64,000 nucleotides of DNA from Gayadomonas joobiniege G7 (GTDB lineage Bacteria; Pseudomonadota; Gammaproteobacteria; Enterobacterales; Alteromonadaceae), in the NCBI RefSeq assembly GCF_000300815.1, contig NZ_AMRX01000006.1:986323-1050322 (forward strand), given 5' to 3'. The translations under genes were made by a program, and so were the position numbers. This document shows positions 50,514-58,197 of this stretch, one piece after another; the first letter of the stretch is position 1; the number at the start of each line of letters is the position of its first letter. The notes under the pieces were generated by a model, which did no database searches, was not told where the DNA came from, and was given only the letters and a program-made list of their open reading frames with translations.

Positions 50514-51398
50514 TTAGCCCCTCGCCCAAAATTTCCACCATTTTTTATTGCGACCCACGTGTTCGTTCGCTACCGGTTCTTTGGGGCGTGGAAAAGGATT
50601 AGAAGCGACGATTAATGCCAAATTAATGAGATTAAATAGCTTGTCTGATAGCTCTTCATACTCTTTATGAATTGCCGAATCATTAAATCCCATGTCATTC
50701 CATGACCCCATTCCGCCAAAGACCCATGCACGCTGACTTGCGTTCAAGAGCTGGTGATGTTCTGGTGTAGCATAACCTTTTGGAAATATTGTGTATTCCT
50801 TGTCGCTTGACGCAGGAGGCTCTTCGAGCGCTTTTAACCCCCTCTCAAAACATTGTCCGAAGTTACCACAGTTGTTTTTATATGCGAACTCGCTAATTTT
50901 TTTAAGAATGTCTTTCAATTGTTCTTTAATCTCAGAAGCTGGTGGTAGAGCCTGTTCCGGCTGATTTCTATTTTTTAAGATTCTCCCGTACTTTACATGC
51001 CAAATATTCTGCTCTGGATCATCTCTGTCCCCCACTTCCCAGCCTGCTTCCCAAAAGTCAGATTTTCCAGACTTTACTGTCTCAATAAGCCAACGACCAC
51101 CGCCACCTACAAATCCAACTGACATTCGATCTGAAATTTCTTCATTATTAGTAGAAATATATCGTACTCTAAACTGAACCACCCCGGTGTCTTTAAGCTT
51201 TTTGAACCAATCATTGGGGTCTTTGGCAAAGTCTCTTTCATGCCACTTCGTGCCTGAGCTTTGAAGATCGACGAACTTGACGAATTTGCAGAATTTAAAA
51301 GTCGAGCTGCTCGGAAAATAATCGTAATTTAAACGCCCTTTTAGGTATTCATTTCCGTGAGCAGCTATCGAAAGTAATTGAGCAATTGTGCCTTGCAT
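50514..51398 (-). CDS. Hypothetical protein (probable cassette), 294 residues
   Basis: The start was set at ATG 51398 because GGAGG lies 5 bases upstream of it; the longer frame adds seven residues. Soluble, Trp/Gly-rich protein (VGFVGGGGRWLIETVKSGKSDFWEAGWEVGDRD) ending in a basic, aromatic tail (KKWWKFWARG). Family not recognised. The stop overlaps GGCTAAC on the minus strand, an attC R''-like box that is followed by the intron remnant. Confidence 0.6.
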   Translation of the reverse strand: MQGTIAQLLSIAAHGNEYLKGRLNYDYFPSSSTFKFCKFVKFVDLQSSGTKWHERDFAKDPNDWFKKLKDTGVVQFRVRYISTNNEEISDRMSVGFVGGGGRWLIETVKSGKSDFWEAGWEVGDRDDPEQNIWHVKYGRILKNRNQPEQALPPASEIKEQLKDILKKISEFAYKNNCGNFGQCFERGLKALEEPPASSDKEYTIFPKGYATPEHHQLLNASQRAWVFGGMGSWNDMGFNDSAIHKEYEELSDKLFNLINLALIVASNPFPRPKEPVANEHVGRNKKWWKFWARG

Positions 51399-51823
51399 AA
51401 ATCCTCCGTTTGAGAGCAAACGCCCAAAGCGTTTATATAGCGTTATTGAGTGATCGGTATGATGTTAATACGCAACTCAAGCTCCTAGCTTGTCCAACAA
51501 TAGGGTTAAGTTGCGGCTTCGCGCAACCTAACCTTATTTATTCGGTACAATTACCCACAAAGCCTGTCATTATTTACTGATACATTAGTCACTAAATTAT
51601 CATAGGATAAATCTACAATAATTTTTATAACTATATTTGGACAAATAAATTTAAGGTCAGCAAACGTTTCGGCTTTAATAATTAGTTTTTGCTGTAATTG
51701 TCACGCCTCAGTGGTTTAATAATCTAACTTTTGAAAGTTTGCCCGATTAATAATCGTCTAATCTATTGCTTTTCAATTAAATATATTCTCTAACTCTTTT
51801 GTACGCCCCGTTGATGATGATGC
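51399..51823. other. Non-coding stretch between cassette array and azoR
   Basis: No gene seen. It holds a hairpin GGTTA(A)GTTGCG / CGCAAC(C)TAACC at about 51501-51537, whose left and right parts resemble attC boxes, and an AAACGC/GCGTTT hairpin at 51423-51437. The rest is AT-rich. I found no right end for element B here. Confidence 0.35.
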
Positions 51824-52498
51824 TTAGACGGAGTTTGCGAGTTCTGTCGCTAAGCTGTGCGCCCGCTTGTTGGCGTTGCTCACCGACATTCGATGTCGCT
51901 CATCAGCAAACTCTTGATACTCGGCCGCTATTTCATAGATTTTTTCTACCCCCAAATATTTACTGAGCGTGCGCATGTGAGGTTGTAGATGATTTGAACA
52001 TTCTCTGATGCCCCCTTTTTCAAAGCCAAACTCGCCGCTGGAGGTCACTGTAACTAGAACCTTACCAGACAATAAAGGTCGTAGTGGAAAGTCGCCGCGG
52101 GCCAGATCGAAGTCGAAAGTTTTATTTATCCGCACAACTTGATCGAACCAAGATTTTAACTGGGCTGGCATACCATAGTTATACATTGGGGTGGAAATAA
52201 CTATGATGTCCGCTTTGGCGACCTCAGCTATCAAACGATCAGATAACGCTAAAATTTCTTTTTGTGCCGAGGTTCTTTTTTCATCCGGTGTAAACACTGC
52301 GCCAATCCACTCCTGAGTAATAAAACCCGGCGGGTTCATGCCTACATCACGATAAATGTACTCATCTGTGTGTCGAATCTGACGCCAGGTATTAATAAAC
52401 TTCAGCGCAACATTTTTGGATATAGAATTATGCTTCGGGTTTGGGTTATCAATCGCTCTGACACTCGAATCTATGTGCAATACAGTGCTCATATTCAT
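51824..52498 (-). CDS. FMN-dependent NADH-azoreductase-like flavoprotein
   Basis: A 224-residue flavodoxin-fold protein of the AzoR family, which uses FMN and NAD(P)H to reduce quinones and azo compounds. Motifs: HIDSSVR at the N-terminus, ISTPMYNYGMPAQLKSWFDQVVR (about residues 99-121) and TSSGEFG. The family is usually 200 residues. It is divergent from a LysR-type gene, which probably regulates it through the palindrome between them. Confidence 0.88.
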   Translation of the reverse strand: MNMSTVLHIDSSVRAIDNPNPKHNSISKNVALKFINTWRQIRHTDEYIYRDVGMNPPGFITQEWIGAVFTPDEKRTSAQKEILALSDRLIAEVAKADIIVISTPMYNYGMPAQLKSWFDQVVRINKTFDFDLARGDFPLRPLLSGKVLVTVTSSGEFGFEKGGIRECSNHLQPHMRTLSKYLGVEKIYEIAAEYQEFADERHRMSVSNANKRAHSLATELANSV

Positions 52499-52582
52499 TA
52501 CCTTCGTTAGTTAAAAAGTGTGTTATCAACAGAGCTATCTTGTATTGAATGTGGCATAAGCACAAACGAGAAGAATTCACTA

Positions 52583-52605
52583 ATAGATGAGTAAAAATCA
52601 TCTAT
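52583..52605. promoter_or_regulatory. Probable LysR operator between azoR and lysR genes
   Basis: A perfect 8-bp inverted repeat ATAGATGA / TCATCTAT with a 7-base spacer lies in the 151-base divergent intergenic region, close to the LysR start. It has the T-N11-A character of LysR binding sites. Confidence 0.5.
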
Positions 52606-52649
52606 AGAGTATACTTTCGAGCAAAACACCAGCATTTAGGAGATTGACA

Positions 52650-53501
52650 TTGCAGGTATCGTTACAGGCGCTCAAAGCATTTGAAGCAGCAGCGCGCCGC
52701 GGCAGTTTTAAGCTCGCAGCGGAAGAGCTATCGCTCACGCCAACTGCGGTGTCTCACCACATCAAAAATCTGGAAAACAGGTTAAATGTTAATTTGTTTC
52801 ATCGACAAACAAGGCAGATAGTATTGACCGAAACTGGCAGAGTTCTGGCAAAAGCAACATCTGATGGCTTTCGCAAAATCGAGAACGCATTGTTAGAAGT
52901 TGAAACAGCAGGTCGCATGGTGAGGGTAACAACGACATCATCATTGGCCTCAATGTTATTAATCCCTGCGATGCAAGAATTTTCGCAAACCTATCCGAAT
53001 ATTCCTGTTGAAGTGACAACAGGTGAAGCTGTGGTAAACCAACCATATATCATTCCTATTCGCTACGGCGACTCTACAGTCGTTGCACCTAACGATATTC
53101 TCAGCCATGAGCAATTCGACGTATTTGGTGCTAGTGGCATGAAGCCGCCAAGCTGGTCTACTGAACCGATCGTACTTTTTACCACTGAATGGAAAAATTC
53201 CACCTTGCCCGCACCACCATTAGCTGCCTGGCTGGCTGCTAATGGCTTAGACAGAGCAAATATTTTATTCAAAAAATTTGACCAGGAATTGTTCTGTATA
53301 CAACAAGCCATGTCAGAAAACAGTCTGGTCTTTTGCTCGACAATCCTGACGAAGCGACTTCTAAATGCTAATTTGTTGCAGCACTTCGGGACCTTACCCA
53401 TGCAATCTGACTTATGTTACTACATACCTGATAAACCCAGCTTTGAGAGCAGAAATACGCATAGGTTTTTAAACTGGCTTACTATGTTACTTCGCGGGTA
53501 A
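52650..53501 (+). CDS. LysR-family transcriptional regulator
   Basis: A 283-residue LTTR. No ATG start exists; the TTG at 52650 has an AGGAG site 7 bases upstream, while the TTG at 52644 would touch it. The N-terminal winged helix is clear (LKAFEAAARRGSFKLAAEELSLTPTAVSHHIKNLENRLNVNLFHR region), followed by the effector domain of the GcvA/AmpR-like group. It likely controls the divergent azoreductase gene. Confidence 0.9.
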   Translation: MQVSLQALKAFEAAARRGSFKLAAEELSLTPTAVSHHIKNLENRLNVNLFHRQTRQIVLTETGRVLAKATSDGFRKIENALLEVETAGRMVRVTTTSSLASMLLIPAMQEFSQTYPNIPVEVTTGEAVVNQPYIIPIRYGDSTVVAPNDILSHEQFDVFGASGMKPPSWSTEPIVLFTTEWKNSTLPAPPLAAWLAANGLDRANILFKKFDQELFCIQQAMSENSLVFCSTILTKRLLNANLLQHFGTLPMQSDLCYYIPDKPSFESRNTHRFLNWLTMLLRG

Positions 53502-53817
53502 TTTCAATTCGTCCGCCACATGCGGCAAGATTGATGAGGTTAAAAACATGCACACCTAGTTTTTTCAAGCTTCTCACTTTGCTCCGGAACAATATATCTT
53601 CCCTCTATACAAAGCCGCGCGGATTTGCGCTTGCCATTCGCGAGTAGTTGTCGTTCAATAAGAGTCAGTTATTTCATCGGTGATCTTCATACACTGGACT
53701 TTCACCTTTTTAGTTAATGTCCATATCGGGTCTACACAAAACAAGGCAAAATCGCCGTCCGGTGTAGACGTGCTAAAGCGCCAATGTTTAAGGCGTCATC
53801 ATTAAGAATGATTCATC
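53502..53817. other. Intergenic region after lysR
   Basis: No gene seen in 316 bases. A perfect 8-bp inverted repeat GTCTACAC (53730-53737) / GTGTAGAC (53762-53769), with GGC/GCC inside, forms a possible hairpin. Function unknown. Confidence 0.3.
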
Positions 53818-54330
53818 ATGAATATTTATATAAAAAGCACTATCGCCCTATCCATCTTTACTGTAATTGCTGTTAATTCTAAGGAGTTAAGCGATAATGA
53901 ATACAATGAATATAGAGGTTTCAACCCAGATATAGCCGATGAGCACCCAGTGGAGTTTTTTCGACGGTATGCGTTATTACTTCAGATGTATGACGAAAAA
54001 GTCATTGAACTATATTCTGATAGTGCACAAATATTGGGGTATACAAAACACGCTCACGGTTTAAAAAAATTTGCAGAGCTTACAGGTAAAGAATGGAAAA
54101 AATCAGCGAGCGCGGCAATTTGGATGTCAAGAAATACTGGTGACAAAATTACCTACTCAAATGCAAACTTTATAAAAGTTGATAATGGATTTCGAATTAC
54201 TGCCGATCGGTACTCAGTAAAATTATGCTATACAGATTCCAGCTTTTATCAGATCGTGAAATTTAATAAAGAGGGAAAATTAAAAATAATAAAAGAGTAC
54301 TTTGAGGTTCTAGCAGAATCAAAATGCTAA
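53818..54330 (+). CDS. Hypothetical exported protein, 170 residues
   Basis: A short signal-like segment (about residues 1-22) precedes a soluble domain with FFRRYALLLQMYDEKVIELYSDSAQI, suggestive of an NTF2-like (SnoaL) fold, but not conclusive. No neighbour gives context. Base composition is as AT-rich as the cassette genes, and the gene may be acquired. Confidence 0.5.
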   Translation: MNIYIKSTIALSIFTVIAVNSKELSDNEYNEYRGFNPDIADEHPVEFFRRYALLLQMYDEKVIELYSDSAQILGYTKHAHGLKKFAELTGKEWKKSASAAIWMSRNTGDKITYSNANFIKVDNGFRITADRYSVKLCYTDSSFYQIVKFNKEGKLKIIKEYFEVLAESKC

Positions 54331-54424
54331 CAATACCAAGAGGTAAGCGTCCACGGCACGGCATTTGATCTAACATCATCTCTTTTATTCATTTGCCAAT
54401 ATGTTGGGCGCGCCTCTGAATCCC

Positions 54425-54673
54425 TTAATCTAGCAGATTTATCACTTCAAGGGCTGCATTCGTTTTAACATAACACTGGTTGTTTTTAATTAATATAAAG
54501 GTATCAGTCGCCTTATCTTGCACATTATACTGAGCCATAAGCGCCTTTGCACTTTGGCTTTGCAATGGTGCAAAAACAAACTTGTTGGCATGGTCGCGTT
54601 TAATAATAAAATTTATCGCGCCATTACATAGGTTACAAACCCCATCAAAAATAATTACCTGACGATTGTCCAT
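54425..54673 (-). pseudogene. Truncated DCC (DUF393) thiol-disulfide protein
   Basis: The 82-residue product begins like DCC-family proteins (IIFDGVCNLCNGAINFIIKRD, with the DxxCxxC motif at residues 10-16) and reaches KTNAALEVINLL, then stops. Full members continue for about 50 more residues with a membrane-proximal segment. The sequence beyond the stop (54330-54424) does not restore the family in this frame. Probably a broken gene, though a short functional form cannot be ruled out. Confidence 0.55.
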
Positions 54674-54741
54674 GAGTCACCCAATTAAATACTTTATCAA
54701 TAAAGCTTGAAAAACAGCTAGATTGCACATATCTTTCCCAG

Positions 54742-55209
54742 ATGAAAATTAAGGTGTATGCAAAAGTGACAAAAGCATTTTTGTCGGTTATTTTATTAGC
54801 TTCATTTATGCTACTGAATATAGGTAGTCAGACAGCTATTGCCGATAATTTGCAGATGCAGTCAGCTTATACCCAAATCTCTGCGGATGCTACAGGCGAT
54901 AATAAGCTAACCTCTACTCAGGCAGGTTTAGTAGATAAAGTGCCTGCTCAATACCCCGCAGAATCTCCGCAAAGCAGTCGGCTCACCCAGCCAAGCCATT
55001 TTCTTGATACTGAGCAACAACCCGATTACCAACTTTTTTATGCGATAGCCGAGCCAGATATTCCACCTGTTGAGCGTTATCGTTTAAAAAGCCCGATAAA
55101 ACCACCTTGGTATCAGTGTACCTCTAGGCCACGCACCGGCGCTATTGATAATTGCCGACCGGCTAACCTAACGTACCGCTCACAACTGACATTCGCTCAC
55201 ACTAGCTGA
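54742..55209 (+). CDS. Hypothetical exported protein, 155 residues
   Basis: Signal peptide about residues 1-35 (LLASFMLLNIGSQTAIAD), then a Gln/Ser-rich low-complexity region and a C-terminus with two Cys (WYQCTSRP, IDNCRPANL). Family not recognised. It lies just upstream of, and on the same strand as, the secDF pair, 136 bases before secD. Confidence 0.5.
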   Translation: MKIKVYAKVTKAFLSVILLASFMLLNIGSQTAIADNLQMQSAYTQISADATGDNKLTSTQAGLVDKVPAQYPAESPQSSRLTQPSHFLDTEQQPDYQLFYAIAEPDIPPVERYRLKSPIKPPWYQCTSRPRTGAIDNCRPANLTYRSQLTFAHTS

Positions 55210-55345
55210 TATTAACTTTTATACAGCGCCAAAAGCTTATGCCCGACTCTTTATAAGGGCATTGTTTTTGGCATTAAAATTTTTTATTAGTTTAAAGCTG
55301 GCCGGGTAGCTATAGGTTACGCGGCAGCTAAGTGAGTAAATACTT

Positions 55346-57214
55346 ATGTTTGCCAACAAAAATACTGCGCCGTCCTCTTGGCAAGTTAGGATCAAGCGTT
55401 TCATTGTCGCCGCTATTGTTATAGTGCTGGGACTCTGTGCAACACCCAATTTATACCAAAATAAAACCCTAATCAGTATTAGCCCTTTGAACAACCAGCA
55501 GGTTTTACCTAGCAATGACTTGGTTAAAGGACTATTAGAACAAAACCAGTTTAATGTTAAACAAATCAGTTCGGCCGACAATACATTAGTCGAACTGACT
55601 CAACAAACAGACTCAGCGTCAGCGCAACAAATGCTCTCAGAAGCGCTACGCGAACAGGCATCAATTAAGGTCATAGAGCAGAAAACCGCCCCGCTCTGGT
55701 TACAAAAAATGGGTTTATCGCCAATTAAACTGGGGTTAGATCTCAACGGCGGTGTGCTCTTTGTACTTGAAGTGGATACCGACAAAGCACTTGAAAAACG
55801 AATGGAAAACCTTGCGTTAGAAGCGCAATCAATTCGAGTAAAAAACAAACTCCACGGCGTGCGAATAGAGCAAAGCACAGCAAGCGGCTTGCAATTAGCT
55901 GCCACATCGCACGCGCAAGCAGGCTTAGAACAATTGCAAAAGGAATTAATAAAACTCTTTCCGCAGTTAATGGTAAAAACTCAGCAGCAAGGCAGTTTAA
56001 CGCTATCGACCTTAAGCTATAATGAAGCCGGTCTCGCTGAATTTAATAAACAAACCATGACACAAGCCCTAACCACCCTGAGATCGCGCATTGAGGAGTT
56101 AGGCATCACAGAGGCAGTCACCCAACGCCAAGGGCAAAATTATATTCGAATAGAACTGCCCGGCGTGCAAGATCCCGCCGCAGCCAAGCGTATTATTGGT
56201 GCAACCGCACAATTGTCGTTTCATGCGTTGCAAGAGGTGGGCGGAAAAAGGGTCGCAGCCGAACATGGCACTGTTAACCTAAACCCGTTAGCCATATTTA
56301 GTGGTGCCGATATCGACAATGCGCAAGCTGGCAGAGATGAATATGGTAAACCCTTGGTCCAACTCAGTTTATCGCCGCAAGGTGGTAAAAAAATGCTGCA
56401 CTTTAGCCGCGACAATGTGGGCGAACCTATGGCCACTTTATACAGCGAATATATTGCCGACAGCCAAGGCGAGATTCATGAAAGCAGCCAAGTTATTTCA
56501 GTGGCCAGGATCCAACAAGTGCTTGGACAAAGGTTTAGCATTACTAATCTCGACTCTTGGCAAAAAGCACAAGATTTAGCTTTATTGTTACGCGCGGGTT
56601 CATTAGATGCACCGTTAAAAATAGTTACCGAGCGCACCATAGGGCCAACGCTAGGCGCGCAAAACATTAGCAGTGGCTTTAAAGCGTTAGCATTGGGTTT
56701 GTCGCTCACGCTGGCTTTTATGTTGTTTTGGTATCGCAAGCTAGGTGTGATTGCCAGCATTGCCTTATTTGCAAATTTAATTTGCTTGTTAGGTTTAATG
56801 TCACTGCTGCCTGGTGTCGTTTTAACCTTACCCGGTATTGCTGGTTTAGTACTTACTATCGGCATGGCGGTAGATACCAACGTCATTATATTTGAGCGAA
56901 TAAAAGAGGAGCGCAAACAAGGAAGCAGCATGATGGCTGCCCTACAGCGTGGCTATAAACAAGCACAAAGCAGTATTATTGACGCCAACCTAACCACAAT
57001 GATCACAGCTATTGTACTTATGTCAATCGGCTATGGCCCGATTAAAGGCTTTGCTATCACCTTAGCGCTGGGCATTTTAACCAGCATGTTTAGTGGCGTG
57101 GTCGTGTCTGCTCAATTGTCGCAGTGGTTTTATCGATTACCGTCAATAAAACCTGCATCCAAACAATTAATATCAACTGCCGCAAACAAAAACCAAGGAG
57201 TACAACATGGCTAA
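55346..57214 (+). CDS. secD: SecD-like protein translocase subunit
   Basis: A 622-residue SecD: N-terminal helix (about 13-35), a large periplasmic P1 domain with LGLDLNGGVLFVLEVD, then five C-terminal helices with GMAVDTNVIIFERIKEE. SecDF uses the proton gradient to help secretion through SecYEG. No yajC or tgt is adjacent, so this looks like an accessory SecDF copy rather than the housekeeping yajC-secDF operon. It overlaps secF by 8 bases. Confidence 0.88.
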   Translation: MFANKNTAPSSWQVRIKRFIVAAIVIVLGLCATPNLYQNKTLISISPLNNQQVLPSNDLVKGLLEQNQFNVKQISSADNTLVELTQQTDSASAQQMLSEALREQASIKVIEQKTAPLWLQKMGLSPIKLGLDLNGGVLFVLEVDTDKALEKRMENLALEAQSIRVKNKLHGVRIEQSTASGLQLAATSHAQAGLEQLQKELIKLFPQLMVKTQQQGSLTLSTLSYNEAGLAEFNKQTMTQALTTLRSRIEELGITEAVTQRQGQNYIRIELPGVQDPAAAKRIIGATAQLSFHALQEVGGKRVAAEHGTVNLNPLAIFSGADIDNAQAGRDEYGKPLVQLSLSPQGGKKMLHFSRDNVGEPMATLYSEYIADSQGEIHESSQVISVARIQQVLGQRFSITNLDSWQKAQDLALLLRAGSLDAPLKIVTERTIGPTLGAQNISSGFKALALGLSLTLAFMLFWYRKLGVIASIALFANLICLLGLMSLLPGVVLTLPGIAGLVLTIGMAVDTNVIIFERIKEERKQGSSMMAALQRGYKQAQSSIIDANLTTMITAIVLMSIGYGPIKGFAITLALGILTSMFSGVVVSAQLSQWFYRLPSIKPASKQLISTAANKNQGVQHG

Positions 57215-58109
57215 CGGATGGAAAAAAGTACGCACCACGGGCTTAGTTATCAGCATTATTGCTGTTTTATTCAGTTGTTTTTTAATTGCGCAGCGCGGTT
57301 TGCAGCTGGGGCAAGATTTTACCGGGGGCTATGTCACTGAGTTTGTTATTGTGCAAGATCTAGACAAAAGTGCCCTACAAGCTCAAATAAATCCCCATCT
57401 AAATGGTGAATTTAAGTTGTCCAACCAAGGCGCATTGCAATGGCAACTATTTCAACCGCCGCAAGATAATATAGAGCAGCCGCTTGCTTGGCAATCTCAG
57501 TTGCCCGATGAACTTGGCTTGCAAATATTAGACAGCCGCTATGTGGGTGCACAAGTTGGCGCAGAGCTTATTGAACAAGGTGGGCTGGCGTTATTCGTTA
57601 GTTTAATTTTGGTCGCTAGCTACCTTATTATAAGGTTTGAGTGGCGACTGGCAGTGGCGTCAAGTGTTGCGCTGCTACATGATGTAATACTGACACTTGC
57701 TTGCTTTTCGGTTACCGGTATGGAATTTGATTTAACCGTTTTGGCGGCTTTATTAGCAATCATAGGTTATTCATTAAACGACTCTATCATTATCGGGGAT
57801 AAAGTCAGGGAGCTGATACGCACACACGCCGATCAACCAGTCGCTAATACCATCAACCAAGCACTAGCAAGCACTTTAGGCCGCACTTTGATTACCTCAT
57901 CAACCACACTAACCACGATAGGCGCTATTTGGTTGTTGGGCGGTGCTAGCTTACATGGTTTTGCCAGCGCGCTCTTTATTGGGATTGTGTTTGGTACTTG
58001 GTCATCAATTTTTGTCAGCGCAACCTTGCCACAATGGCTAGGACTCAGTTATCAAAACTACCAACAAAAATTAAGCGACGAAGCGCTCAAACAACTTGCC
58101 GAGCCCTAG
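57207..58109 (+). CDS. secF: SecF-like protein translocase subunit
   Basis: A 300-residue SecF with six membrane helices: QLGQDFTGGYVTEFVI near the N-terminus, the family block YSLNDSIIIGDKVRELI (about residues 189-205), and RTLITSSTTLTTIGAIWLLGG. The NDSI replaces the more usual NDTVVVFDRIRE wording but keeps the Asp. It overlaps secD and ends at a bidirectional terminator. Confidence 0.88.
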   Translation: MANGWKKVRTTGLVISIIAVLFSCFLIAQRGLQLGQDFTGGYVTEFVIVQDLDKSALQAQINPHLNGEFKLSNQGALQWQLFQPPQDNIEQPLAWQSQLPDELGLQILDSRYVGAQVGAELIEQGGLALFVSLILVASYLIIRFEWRLAVASSVALLHDVILTLACFSVTGMEFDLTVLAALLAIIGYSLNDSIIIGDKVRELIRTHADQPVANTINQALASTLGRTLITSSTTLTTIGAIWLLGGASLHGFASALFIGIVFGTWSSIFVSATLPQWLGLSYQNYQQKLSDEALKQLAEP

Positions 58110-58139
58110 TTGTTATTGAGTTAATTTAAATTTTATGAT

Positions 58140-58184
58140 TTCTCCACACCACTTGATTGTTTGAAAAAATCATAGTGTGGAGAA
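58140..58184. terminator. Bidirectional hairpin between secF and the glycosidase gene
   Basis: A perfect 10-bp stem TTCTCCACAC (58140-58149) / GTGTGGAGAA (58175-58184) lies between two convergent genes, with no strong T tract. Confidence 0.6.
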
Positions 58185-58197
58185 TGACTTAGCTCTT

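Noticed and set aside
51501..51537. The right end of element B or an attC site
   Set aside because: The hairpin is symmetric and lacks TnsB-type sites; the attC resemblance is partial and no gene stop is tied to it.
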